Part shown: positions 37,966 to 47,461 of the stretch, in pieces
How the letters are laid out: each line of letters begins with the position of its first letter
Numbering within the stretch: the first letter of the stretch is position 1
Source of the DNA: Gracilimonas sp034520725
GTDB taxonomy: Bacteria > Bacteroidota > Rhodothermia > Balneolales > Balneolaceae
Reading direction: 5' to 3'
DNA: 64,000 nt
Assembly: GCA_034520725.1 (NCBI GenBank)
Contig: JAXHNH010000003.1
Location: forward strand, 124,001-188,000
Translations under genes and position numbers: made by a program
The notes under the pieces: model-generated
What the model saw: only the letters and a program-made list of their open reading frames with translations
What the model was told of the DNA's origin: nothing
Database searches by the model: none

Positions 37966-38476
37966 TTAACGGCGATCGTTTATGGTCACGGCATGTAACA
38001 TATACACATTTTCACCATTGTATTCAGCAGGAAAGTATTTTACATCCATAACGGACTTAGTTAAGTGTACTAAACAGTCCAAACTTACCCTGCCAATAGG
38101 GTGAGTCCCAATTAACTGCCCATTAGGGGAAATTACAAATCTTAGAATAACTTTAGAGTCACCACCTTTACAAACAGGATCGCTGTACTTAGAGTGTAAT
38201 TGTGATAAGAGAAAGCCGGTTCCTTTCAATGGATAGGCAATATATTCAGGTGTTACGTAGATATCCATTGCGTAGTCATATTTCCTGGCCTCATCCCAGG
38301 TCTCGCCGTACTCTTTCCCGGGAGGTAAAAAAGGCAAAGGCTTTTTCATATTTGCAACCGCTCCTTCCATGCCAGTATCTTTTCTTGGTAATATTTTCAG
38401 CCGTGTTTGAGTGGTTTGATGTAGCACAGGAAGCAAAAAGACCAATAAGCAGTAAACCCGAAACTAAATTGTTCAT
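37966..38476 (-). CDS. Lipoprotein with TonB C-terminal-like domain (frame broken once)
   Basis: About 169 aa in two frames. The first gives MNNLVSGLLLIGLFASCATS with lipobox FASC. After NITKK, one surplus A in AAGAAAAGAT (about 38379) must be removed to read DTGMEGAVANMKKPLPFLPPG and on through ISPNGQLIGTHPIGRVSLDCLVHLTKSVM to NDRR. KVILRFVISPNGQL recalls the TonB C-terminal signature. It may be related to the lipoprotein at 37.1-37.5 kb, which shares the architecture though not obviously the sequence. Confidence 0.72.
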
Positions 38477-38552
38477 AAATAATTTTAATTCTGAAAAATT
38501 TTTACCCGATAAAATATCTTAGTTATCCCCTGAAAGCAACGCTTAACATTCC

Positions 38553-38560
38553 TATCTTTG
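38553..38560 (+). promoter_or_regulatory. Candidate TAnnTTTG promoter element for cca
   Basis: TATCTTTG ends 16 bases before the chosen ATG of cca and matches the Bacteroidota minus-7 motif. Transcription would begin about five bases later, leaving a very short leader. No clear minus-33 element was found. Confidence 0.45.
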
Positions 38561-38576
38561 ACGTGCTTTGAAACAC

Positions 38577-39992
38577 ATGAATAACATACCAACGTTGCAC
38601 CAAAAAATCTTTAAGATCATAAGTCAAGCCGCTGAGGAACTGGATTGCCCGGTTTATGTAGTGGGCGGTTATGTTCGTGATCATTACCTAAACCGACTAA
38701 AAGAAGGAGCAATGGACCTCGACTTTGTTACAGTCGGCTCCGGAATAAAATTAGCCACTCTTGTTTCCAAAAAGATAGAGGGCTCATCGCTGGCGGTTTA
38801 TAAGCAGTTTGGAACCGCACAGGTCAAAACCGGAGATCTGGAACTGGAATTTGTGGGCGCCCGAAAAGAAAGCTACCGAAGAGAATCCAGAAAACCGATC
38901 GTTGAAGACGGTACGCTTGAAGATGATCAGCTTCGGCGGGATCTAACCATCAATGCCATGTCGTGGTCGCTCAATGAAGAAAATTATGGTGAGCTTATCG
39001 ATCCTTTTGATGGGATGGAGGATTTGGAAAATAGGACTATTAAAACACCGATAGACCCCCATCAAACATTTAGTGATGATCCGCTTAGAATGATGCGCGC
39101 CATACGCTTTGCCTCCCAGCTAAATTTTAAGATTGAAGAGCAAACTTTTGAGGCGATCACGGAAATGGCTTCCAGGATCAATATCATCTCTAAAGAACGG
39201 ATCATTGATGAGCTGAATAAGATCATTTTAAGCGATCATCCTTCCCTTGGTTTCACCATGCTTTTCAAGACCGGCCTGCTAAAGGAATTCTTCCCGGAAA
39301 TGCATGAGCTGCATGGGGTCAAGGAAGTCAAAGGTGTTCGCCACAAAGATAATTTTTGGCATACACTCAAGGTATTGGATAATGTGATTGAGCTTGGGGC
39401 CGACCTATGGTTACGTTGGGCGGCTATCATGCATGATATTGCCAAACCCCCCACTCAACGGTTTCACCCCAAAGCCGGCTGGACCTTCCACGGACACGAT
39501 GCACTCGGGGCTAAATGGACCAAGCGTATTTTCCGTCGATTGGGTCTGCCCCTGGATGAACGCATGAGATACGTGCGAAAACTGGTTCGCCTGCATCTCA
39601 GACCTATTGCATTGGTTTCGGATGAGGTTTCGGATTCAGCCATTCGCAGGTTAATTTATGAAGCGGGCGACGACATCGATGATCTGATGAAATTATGCCG
39701 GGCTGATATCACTACGAAAAATGAATACAAGCAGGAGAAGTATCAGCAGAATTTTGATTTTGTTGAAAAGCGGTTCAAAGAGATCGAGGAAAAAGATCGC
39801 ATTAGAAACTGGAAGAATCCGCTATCCGGTGATGAGATCATGAAGGCCCTGGATATCAAGCCAAGCAGAACGGTGGGTGATGTAAAAGATGCAGTGAAAG
39901 AGGCGATCCTGAACGGTGATATTCCAAATGATCATGACGCGGCTTTTAATTATATGATGGAACACAAAAACGACTTTTTAAATAATGGCTGA
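38577..39992 (+). CDS. cca: CCA-adding tRNA nucleotidyltransferase with HD domain
   Basis: Adds or repairs the CCA end of tRNAs, needed here because tRNA-Asp at 1.7 kb lacks an encoded CCA. From the ATG at 38577 it is 471 aa (a TTG three codons earlier is possible). Motifs: VYVVGGYVRDHYLNR, DLDFVTVGSG (metal aspartates), VKTGDLELEFVGARKESYRRES, RRDLTINAMSWSLNEENYGELIDPFDG, and IHDIAKPP-type HD residues in IMHDIAKPPTQRF. The HD domain can carry phosphohydrolase activity. It overlaps ispE by eight bases. Confidence 0.93.
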   Translation: MNNIPTLHQKIFKIISQAAEELDCPVYVVGGYVRDHYLNRLKEGAMDLDFVTVGSGIKLATLVSKKIEGSSLAVYKQFGTAQVKTGDLELEFVGARKESYRRESRKPIVEDGTLEDDQLRRDLTINAMSWSLNEENYGELIDPFDGMEDLENRTIKTPIDPHQTFSDDPLRMMRAIRFASQLNFKIEEQTFEAITEMASRINIISKERIIDELNKIILSDHPSLGFTMLFKTGLLKEFFPEMHELHGVKEVKGVRHKDNFWHTLKVLDNVIELGADLWLRWAAIMHDIAKPPTQRFHPKAGWTFHGHDALGAKWTKRIFRRLGLPLDERMRYVRKLVRLHLRPIALVSDEVSDSAIRRLIYEAGDDIDDLMKLCRADITTKNEYKQEKYQQNFDFVEKRFKEIEEKDRIRNWKNPLSGDEIMKALDIKPSRTVGDVKDAVKEAILNGDIPNDHDAAFNYMMEHKNDFLNNG

Positions 39993-40857
39993 ACTCTGGA
40001 TCTCTGATTCCTATGGTAAAATAAACCTGGGTCTGAACATACTTGAGAGACTTGAAAACGGTTATCACAAAATTGAAACGGGATTTTGCTTTATAGAATG
40101 GAATGACCGTTTTGAAGTAAAGCCGGGCAGGATGCACCTGGAAATGAGTGACCCGAAAATTCCGGTGGATGAATCAAACCTGATCGTGAAAGCAGTCAAA
40201 TTACTGCAAAAGGAGGCTGGATTAAAGGACGAATATAATATCAAGGTTGAGAAGAATATTCCTACCGGTGCGGGACTTGGTGGCGGAAGCAGCAATGCCG
40301 CTACTACCCTGCGAATGATGAATAAGATCGCCAATCTTGGTCTTTCTCAGGATGACCTGATAAGGTTGGGTAAAAAGATCGGGGCGGATGTCCCCTTTTT
40401 CATTAAAGGGGAGCCGGGATTTGCAACCGGTTTGGGCGATGAGATCGAACCTCTGGATATTCAACCCGATGCTTTTATCGTTACCGTGTATCCGAATATT
40501 GAAAGCAGTACCGAACAGGCCTACCAGTTTTGTGAACCGAATCCCGAGCCGGAGTTTTCACTGAAGAACGTGCTTTTGGATGAGGAACCGGAAGAGTGGC
40601 GATACCTGTTGCTGAACGAACTTGAAAAGGTGGTTTTCCCTCGATTACACCTGGTTGGAAACCTAAAAGATCAATTCTATGAATTCGGTGCTGAGTACGC
40701 AAGCATGAGTGGAAGCGGTTCCAGTGTTTTTGGAGTTTTTGAGCAGGATTTTGTTGCAATTAACGCGTATGAGTCGTTTCATAAACTCGGTTTTCCGGCT
40801 AATATAACCCGACCAAAATTCAAGCCGGACCAAGGAGTTTATTTAAAAGAAGGATGA
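39985..40857 (+). CDS. ispE: 4-diphosphocytidyl-2-C-methyl-D-erythritol kinase
   Basis: A GHMP kinase of the MEP isoprenoid route. 290 aa; starts within the end of cca, indicating co-translation. Motifs: KINLGLNILERLENGYHKI, PTGAGLGGGSSNAATTLR (ATP loop), GADVPFFIKGEPGFATGLGD with the substrate Asp, and the C-terminal YASMSGSGSSVFGVF. Full length. The N terminus from the ATG at 39985 reads ELWISDSYGKINLG, so the start is well supported. Confidence 0.96.
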   Translation: MAELWISDSYGKINLGLNILERLENGYHKIETGFCFIEWNDRFEVKPGRMHLEMSDPKIPVDESNLIVKAVKLLQKEAGLKDEYNIKVEKNIPTGAGLGGGSSNAATTLRMMNKIANLGLSQDDLIRLGKKIGADVPFFIKGEPGFATGLGDEIEPLDIQPDAFIVTVYPNIESSTEQAYQFCEPNPEPEFSLKNVLLDEEPEEWRYLLLNELEKVVFPRLHLVGNLKDQFYEFGAEYASMSGSGSSVFGVFEQDFVAINAYESFHKLGFPANITRPKFKPDQGVYLKEG

Positions 40858-40981
40858 TAGTAGAAGTTTGAAAAAAGTAATTGTTGAGGCTGCTTATTAC
40901 CTAATGCAAGGCAGCTTCATCCTATCAACTCTCAACTATCATTTCTATATATAAAGAGCATTTGAATAAGAGAAAGAAATT

Positions 40982-43455
40982 ATGAGTAAAAATAATGCAG
41001 CGAACGTAAATACTCGCTCTGGAATGGATAAAGATTCTCTTCGTGAGGACATTAAACTTCACCTTCGTCACACATTGGCTAAGGATGAATATTCCACAAC
41101 CAACTGGGATCGCTACAAAAGTGTAACCCTAACCATTATGGACCGGCTGAATGACCGGTTACTAAAAACCCAGCAGCACTACTATAAGACCGACGCAAAG
41201 CGTGTGTACTATCTCTCGATGGAGTACCTGATAGGTCGACTGTTGGATAACATGCTGGTGAATTTGAATGTACGCGATCTGGTGGCTGAAGCTTTGGATG
41301 AACTGGATCTATCCTACGAAGATATACGTGATCAGGAATGGGATGCAGGACTTGGTAACGGAGGGCTTGGCCGGCTTGCCGCTTGTTTCCTCGACTCCAT
41401 GGCAACTTTGGGAATTCCTGCTATCGGCCACGGTATTCGGTACGACTATGGCATCTTTTATCAAAAAATACAGGATGGTTATCAGGTTGAACGGCCGGAT
41501 CTATGGCTGAAATATGGGAATCCGTGGGATACGGTTCGGCCAAAGGTTCAGTACCCGGTTGAGTTTTATGGAAATCAGGGTGTTCAGAAATCCAGTAACG
41601 GAAAGACTCATTACTTATGGGAAAACACGCATCGGGTAAAGGCGGTTGCATACGATACTCCCATTCCCGGTTATGATAATGGCATTGTAAACTATCTGCG
41701 ACTTTGGAAAGCAGAATCATCTGCTGCTATAGACCTCAAGAGTTTTAATCAGGGACAGTACATAGATGCAGTTCGAGATAATCAGCTTGAACAGAATATA
41801 TCACGGGTGCTGTATCCGAACGATAAAGTATTTGTAGGACAGGAACTGCGCTTGAAGCAGGAGTATTTCCTTGTTTCGGCATCCATGCAGGATATTATCC
41901 GCAGGTTCAAAAAGCAGTACAACGATTTCACCAAATTCCCGGATAAGGTATCCATTCAGTGTAACGATACGCATCCAAACCTGGCTATTCCTGAATTGAT
42001 GCGCCATCTTCTGGATGAAGAGCATATGGAATGGGATAAAGCCTGGGACATCACGGTCAGGTCGATGGCTTACACCAACCATACCTTGCTACCAGAGGCC
42101 TTGAAAAATGGCCGGTTTCATTGGTTAGGAATCTTTTACCACGTCACCTGAACATTATTTATGAGATCAACCGTCGATTTCTGGATGATGTTAAAGTTAA
42201 ATTGGGTGATGATAAGAACCTACAGAGTCGGATGAGTATAGTAAGTGAAGGAGAACAACCGGTGGTACATATGGCTCACCTTGGTATTGTGGGTGCCCGT
42301 AAAGTGAATGGTGTAGCTGCAATGCACTCACGTTTGCTGAAGCAATCTATGTTTAAGGATTTTGCTGAGATGTATCCTGATAAGTTCACTAACAAGACCA
42401 ATGGCATTACTCCACGCCGCTGGTTAAAGCAATGTAACCCGGCGCTATCAGGGTTGATATCTGAAAAGATCGGTGAGGATTGGGTAACGGACCTGGATGA
42501 GCTTAAAAAGATCAATGAATATGCAGAGGATAAAAAATTCAGAAAGCAATTCGCTGATATCAAGCTGGAAAACAAGAAACATCTGGCTGATTATATAAAA
42601 GAAAATAATGATGTGAAGGTTGATCCTAATTCTATGTTCGATATTCAGATCAAGCGGATACATGAATACAAGCGTCAGCTGATGGCAGCTCTTCATGTGA
42701 TCACACTGTATAACCGACTTAAAGAAAATCCGGATCTTGATATGTCTCCAAGAACGGTGATATTTGCCGGAAAAGCAGCTCCGGGTTACACGATGGCCAA
42801 GCTGCACATTAAGCTGATCAACAGCATTGCCGATGTTGTGAACAACGATCCGGATGTCAATAAGAAGCTGAAATGTGTATTTCTACAGAACTACAGCGTA
42901 ACGCTGGCTGAGAAGTTGATCCCTGCAGCAAACCTATCTGAGCAGATCTCAACGGCCGGCATGGAAGCGTCCGGAACCGGTAACATGAAGTTTGCCCTGA
43001 ATGGTGCACTAACCATCGGTACGTTGGATGGGGCCAATGTAGAGATCAGGGAAGAAGTTGGAGATGATAACATCTTCATCTTTGGGCTGGAGGAAGATGA
43101 GATCGATCAGGTACGCCGGGAAGGCTACAATCCCTGGGATTACTATAACACCAATGCTGAATTGAAGCAGGCTGTGGATCAGATTCGTGATGGATTTTTC
43201 AGTGATGGAGATAAGGCGCTGTTTGAGCCTATTATTAATGCACTATTGCATGAAGGTGATTATTTTATGGTGATGGCAGATTACGAGGCTTATGTTAAAA
43301 AACAGGATGAAGTTTCCGAAGCCTTTAAAGATCAGGAAGAATGGAACCGCAAGGCGATACTCAATACCGCTAATATCGGGAAGTTCTCAAGTGACCGTAC
43401 CATCAACGATTACAATGATGAGATCTGGCATGCACCGAAGACGAGCTTGAAATAA
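40982..43455 (+). CDS. glgP: Glycogen/starch phosphorylase (frame broken once)
   Basis: Releases glucose-1-phosphate from alpha-1,4-glucans. About 824 aa: YLSMEYLIGRLLDNMLVNL, DAGLGNGGLGRLAACFLDSMA, NDTHPNLAIPELMRHLLDEE, and the PLP-lysine region SGTGNMKFALNGALTIGTLDGANVEI. The first frame ends at 42151 after PEALKNGRFHWLG, while the second, from about 42100, gives EKWPVSLVRNLLPRHLNIIYEINRRF, the normal continuation. One base is missing in TTGAAAAATGG near 42101. The PLP fold and both halves are fully conserved, so an assembly error is likelier than loss. Confidence 0.93.
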
Positions 43456-43462
43456 AGACGAT

Positions 43463-43490
43463 TGGTTCCACCACAGAGCGGATGGAACCA
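43463..43490. repeat. Inverted repeat downstream of glgP, copy 1
   Basis: TGGTTCCA (43463-43470) and TGGAACCA (43483-43490) form an 8-bp stem. A second, related hairpin follows 43 bases later. There is no T run. This may be a mild attenuator or part of a small palindromic repeat family. Confidence 0.5.
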
Positions 43491-43532
43491 GACTTCGTGC
43501 AATTCATATGTGTGGGTCTAAATACCATTCAC

Positions 43533-43560
43533 TGGTTCCGTACGGTCTGCGTCGGAACCA
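43533..43560. repeat. Inverted repeat downstream of glgP, copy 2
   Basis: TGGTTCCG (43533-43540) and CGGAACCA (43553-43560) form a perfect 8-bp stem with a 12-base loop, followed by AAAA. It shares the TGGTTCC/GGAACCA arms with copy 1 and lies just after the end of the convergent lipoprotein gene. Confidence 0.5.
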
Positions 43561-43572
43561 AAAACGGAAAGG

Positions 43573-44680
43573 CTAGTAGCTTACACCCGTTAAATTGTTT
43601 TGATCTGTTTCATAATGAGAGGTCAGCCATTGGTTGGCCTCTTTTTTATTGGTAACCGTGTTATCACTTAGTTGCTTAATAAAACTAAGTGCCGTTTCAC
43701 TCATTCCCGGTTCATAAGCATTGAGGTAATCCTGAAGTATTGGAGAGCGATGGTCCAAAACCTGATCGGCAAGTTCAGCAGGGAAGTTTTTATCTGTTAA
43801 CATCTTTAAAACCTCAGCATAATTCCACACAGCAGCACCATTGATTAGGTTTCTTACAGAATCTGTGGTATAACTCCAACCGAAATCCGGACGTAGCTTA
43901 ATAGCCTCACGCACTACATACGTGCTGAAGGACTTGAGATGATTATCATCATAATAGTACTGGTCAAAAATTAACTGAAGATCTTCATCAGTTGGAGTAG
44001 ATCTCATTAAAATGAGAAGAGCCCAATATCGATTGACTAAATTTCCATCTACTCTCAGTGTCTCTCTGGCTATAGGAATCTCTCTCGACATATCCAATTG
44101 GTTGATGTGTTCTAAGATCCCATCCGTGAATTCTTTTTCATCCTCCTCAGCAAATTTATTGTAGATCAATTTATACTTCATGGAAAGTTCTTGACCATCG
44201 GTTCGAAGGAATTGTAAATAAAAACTCATCGGCACTTCTGTTTGACCAAATTCGCTTATATCTTTTCCTTCTGGAAACCAATGTTCTATGAGTAGGCAAT
44301 GAGTCTTGAGGCAGTGACTTTTCAACAATGCCATAATCCGGTTTTGATTCAATTAACGTTATATATCCATAATTGGGATTGACATAATATGTAGAGGAAT
44401 ATTCGAATCCCAGTTCCCTTTGCATAACAGCACTGCAGGCATTTAGCACTCTTGCCCCGGTAATGGTGTTGCCCTGTTTAGCCCTCATGGAGTCGACTAT
44501 TTGCTCTGCTGTAAAATTTTTTAAACCGACGAACTCTAAATAGTAATCAGGAGAAGCTTCAATTAGATTTTGATGGATTTCTAAATCCTTTTTATCAATA
44601 ATAACAGCTTTTGGTTGAAAAATGCGGCATCCCGAAAACATTAGAGATATCAATAAGAAGAGAATAAATGATGGTTTCAT
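43573..44680 (-). CDS. Hypothetical lipoprotein, about 369 aa (frame broken once)
   Basis: Signal with lipobox LMFSGC. The first frame runs through VIIDKKDLEIHQNLIEASPDYYLEFVGLKNFTAEQIVDSM and then into non-protein-like sequence (THRTLVSRRKRYKRIW). The other frame gives EHWFPEGKDISEFGQTEVPMSFYLQF and on to NLTGVSY. Joining at about 44291, where one base is surplus in CATAGAACATT, yields DSLPTHEHWFPEG. No family recognised. The middle and C-terminal parts look helical. Confidence 0.68.
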
Positions 44681-44768
44681 GATATCAAACTTTATTATTA
44701 TGAATCAAGATTTTATAAAATTTGGTTGTAAGCTGCCATTAGAAATTTAAATGTTAAGACAAATCCAT

Positions 44769-44776
44769 TACCTTTG
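44769..44776 (+). promoter_or_regulatory. Candidate promoter giving a nearly leaderless mscS transcript
   Basis: TACCTTTG fits the TAnnTTTG minus-7 consensus and ends only five bases before the ATG at 44782. A start five to seven bases later would fall at or next to the first codon. No Shine-Dalgarno-like sequence is seen. Confidence 0.45.
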
Positions 44777-44781
44777 GTGCT

Positions 44782-45804
44782 ATGAACCAATTACCTACTA
44801 CTAATACACAAATAGATTCTCTTGCTTCTGACAGTGGAGATTCGATGATTTCCGCAGATTCTTCATTGCAAATGCCGAATCCCTCGGACTATACTCTTGG
44901 AGAAACATTAAATTACGTTTGGGATCTATTACAGGTTCAGCTCTTCACCCTGCAGGATAACCCTATTACTTTTTTGAAGCTACTCATCTTTCTTCTGCTG
45001 CTGATTGGATTTTTATTTTTGGCTTCTTTTGTAAAGCGCACTCTGAATAATAGAATTCTTCCTCGATTTATAAAGGACAGTGGTTTACAATACACTCTGG
45101 CAAGAATGTCGCAATATACTTTAGTGGTGATTGGGATATTTATTTCCTTTCAGTTCCTGGGAATAAATATGACCGGTCTCGCGGTTATTTTTGGTTTTTT
45201 GTCGGTTGGTATTGGTTTTGGCCTTCAAAATATCACTTCCAATTTCATATCCGGTTTGATCATTCTTTTTGAACGCCCCATAAGTGTGGGAGATCGCGTT
45301 TCGGTGAGTGATATCGAGGGAGATATTGAGGAGATCAATATTCGTTCTACCACAGTGAAAACACTGGATAACATCTCAATCATTGTGCCGAATTCGGAAT
45401 TTGTTTCCAGGAATGTGATCAACTTCTCCCATGGGGATACCACCTATAGGTTGGGTATAGAGGTTGGGGTTTCTTACTCTTCAGATCTGGATAAAGTATT
45501 GAAGGCTTTAAATGAGGTGGCTGAGGAGAGCGATTATGTACTGAAGAATCCGAAACACGATGTTCACCTCAGGTCATTTGGTGATTCATCCTGGGACATG
45601 AAGTTGTTTGTATGGATTCCGGATGTGAAAAAGCGATACCAGGTTCAGAATGATTTGAATCAAGCAATCGTTAGAAAATTTGCTGAATATGATATCGAGA
45701 TCCCTTTTCCACAGCGCGACTTACATGTCCGTTCCGGACTACATACTGAAAATGAAGATGTTAAACACGGCTCAGAAGACTCAAAAACTGAATCCGAGGA
45801 TTAA
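44782..45804 (+). CDS. Small-conductance mechanosensitive channel (MscS family)
   Basis: A 340-aa membrane protein. A ~40-residue Ser-rich N-terminal tail, two outer helices (~65-85 and ~108-130), then the pore helix LAVIFGFLSVGIGFGLQNITSNFISGLIILFERP, the classic MscS TM3 signature. The beta domain follows with VGDRVSVSDIEGDIEEINIRSTTVKTLDN and PNSEFVSRNVINFS. The last ~30 residues are acidic (DVKHGSEDSKTESED). Releases solutes under osmotic downshift. Confidence 0.93.
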   Translation: MNQLPTTNTQIDSLASDSGDSMISADSSLQMPNPSDYTLGETLNYVWDLLQVQLFTLQDNPITFLKLLIFLLLLIGFLFLASFVKRTLNNRILPRFIKDSGLQYTLARMSQYTLVVIGIFISFQFLGINMTGLAVIFGFLSVGIGFGLQNITSNFISGLIILFERPISVGDRVSVSDIEGDIEEINIRSTTVKTLDNISIIVPNSEFVSRNVINFSHGDTTYRLGIEVGVSYSSDLDKVLKALNEVAEESDYVLKNPKHDVHLRSFGDSSWDMKLFVWIPDVKKRYQVQNDLNQAIVRKFAEYDIEIPFPQRDLHVRSGLHTENEDVKHGSEDSKTESED

Positions 45805-45822
45805 AAAGGATAGGCTTGAGCT

Positions 45823-46206
45823 TTATGGAAAGCTGAGATTCAGACTTTGGTAAACACTGTCGCGGTGAATGAATTGGAAAGTGTAATCACCTGGAGCAGG
45901 TATTTCAATCGTGTATTCTCTCTTGTATGGGACACACTGTTCTGTGCAAATTTCAGAGGTTACCTCAGCAATGGTCTTGATCTCAAAGGTATTTTCATTC
46001 TGATTAATTAATTCCTGAAGGTTTGCCCAACAGGCTGATCCACAGGAACTGGACATATTAAAGGTTACAGAACTCTCTTGTTTCTCGACCACTTCAACCT
46101 GTTCCGGTATAACCGTTTCATAATTCGTATCATCTATGGATTGGCTGGTTGTACAACCGGTACTGAGAACTAATAATGCGGGTATTATCCAAAGGGTGAG
46201 TTTCAT
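45823..46206 (-). CDS. Hypothetical Cys-containing lipoprotein next to tonB
   Basis: A 127-aa protein with lipobox LSTGC and then a short Glu/Gln-rich part. Two cysteine pairs, SSSCGSACWANL and EICTEQCVPYKREY, could make two disulfides or a metal site. The C-terminal half is beta-rich and ends IHRDSVYQSLNLSFP. It lies 12 bases after tonB and is probably part of the same transcript. Function unknown. Confidence 0.68.
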   Translation of the reverse strand: MKLTLWIIPALLVLSTGCTTSQSIDDTNYETVIPEQVEVVEKQESSVTFNMSSSCGSACWANLQELINQNENTFEIKTIAEVTSEICTEQCVPYKREYTIEIPAPGDYTFQFIHRDSVYQSLNLSFP

Positions 46207-46218
46207 ATCGAAATCTCT

Positions 46219-47040
46219 TTATTGAACTACGAAACGGAAAGTTATGGTTCCCCACTGTGTTTGTTGAGGGACTCCACCCGGCAGCCTTGAAAATCTCCAG
46301 GATCGCAGAGTACTCATTACTTCACGTTCCAGTTCAGGATTCATTTTTCTAAGAGGAATAATGCGACCCACGGTTCCCTCAGGTCTTACTTCAAATCTAA
46401 CGGTTATGACAGCTTCTGAATTGGTGGCGTTTTGCGGAAGAGGTTGAACCATTGGTGAACGATCTATTTCACCTTCCCATCTTAACTCGTAAGGGGATGA
46501 TTTTTCCTCATCGTTACCAATTCCCTGATCGGACTGTATGTCTCCTATGGCTCCGTCTACATCCCCACTTTCATCGGCTCCTTCCGTAACAGTTTCATTT
46601 TCTTGTGCTACAGGGGGAATTTCAACTTCCTCTTCCTGTGGCTTAGTTTCCTGTTGGGTTGGATCGATCTTTTCAGTATCTGGTGTGGTTACTTCCTCTG
46701 CTTCGATCTCTTCAACCTGATCAGGTAAGTCAACCGGTTTAGTATCTTCTTCAGTGGTGGTTTGTGGGGTAATTTCGGGTTCCTGAACTTCTTCTATGGG
46801 TTCATCCGGTTCAACTTCAGAGGGATTGGGTCGCTGGGCTACTTCTTCGTTCTGAACTTCAGAATATTGGGCAAGCTGCCCGGTTTTGAATTCACCAAAC
46901 TCCACCTCAATGTACGATGGTCGCACATTGGCGTTCATATCAAAGGTGTAGATAAGCGAGATTATCAAAAGAACGGTATTTACGCCAAGGGTAACCTTAA
47001 GTGAAAAACGATCGTCTTCTGTGAATTTATATTGGCCCAT
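46219..47040 (-). CDS. TonB-family energy transducer
   Basis: A 273-aa inner-membrane-anchored protein. The single membrane helix (VTLGVNTVLLIISLIYTF) is at about residues 14-31, then a periplasmic linker rich in Pro, Glu and Thr (residues ~60-175), and a TonB C-terminal domain from about 195 (WEGEIDRSPMVQPLPQNATNSEAVITVRFEVRPEGTVGRIIPLR, then STLRSWRFSRLPGG). Last-but-one gene of a module with ExbD and ExbB, five bases from exbD. It would drive the TonB-linked barrels such as SusC and the barrel at 50-51.7 kb. Confidence 0.88.
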   Translation of the reverse strand: MGQYKFTEDDRFSLKVTLGVNTVLLIISLIYTFDMNANVRPSYIEVEFGEFKTGQLAQYSEVQNEEVAQRPNPSEVEPDEPIEEVQEPEITPQTTTEEDTKPVDLPDQVEEIEAEEVTTPDTEKIDPTQQETKPQEEEVEIPPVAQENETVTEGADESGDVDGAIGDIQSDQGIGNDEEKSSPYELRWEGEIDRSPMVQPLPQNATNSEAVITVRFEVRPEGTVGRIIPLRKMNPELEREVMSTLRSWRFSRLPGGVPQQTQWGTITFRFVVQ

Positions 47041-47045
47041 ATTGG

Positions 47046-47459
47046 TCAGGATCCTTGTTCTGTAGCCATGATAATTTTGAGATTCAATGCCTTGCTGATA
47101 TTCATTACCCTTACGGCATCATCAACCCTGGCATCTTTGTCGGCTCTTAGTACAACGGTTCCCTGTGGCTTATTATTACGGGCGTTTCTGATCGCGGTAG
47201 CTAAAGATGCACGGGGGGTCAGATCGCCATCTACATAGAATTCACCATTCTTGGTAACAGCCACTGAAATAAACTGCTGATCTGTTGCAGCACTGCTTTC
47301 AGCTTTAGGTACTTCAACTCTGATTCCGAAATTGGTCACAAAAGAAGACGTTAAGAGAAAGAAAATAAGAAGCAGTAAAACAATATCCGTCAGTGACGAT
47401 TGCGAAAACAATGACAGGGGTGTTAATCGTTTATCTCCTCTTCTGAAATCGCGTGACAT
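47046..47459 (-). CDS. exbD: ExbD/TolR-family biopolymer transport protein
   Basis: A 137-aa protein with one membrane helix near residues 23-45 (SLTDIVLLLLIFFLLTSSFV); the Asp that starts the helix (TDIVLLLLIFF) is the conserved proton-path residue of ExbD/TolR. The periplasmic part has ISVAVTKNGEFYVDG, TVVLRADKDARVDDAVRVM, as in the family. Three bases separate it from exbB. Full length. Confidence 0.92.
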   Translation of the reverse strand: MSRDFRRGDKRLTPLSLFSQSSLTDIVLLLLIFFLLTSSFVTNFGIRVEVPKAESSAATDQQFISVAVTKNGEFYVDGDLTPRASLATAIRNARNNKPQGTVVLRADKDARVDDAVRVMNISKALNLKIIMATEQGS

Positions 47460-47461
47460 GA

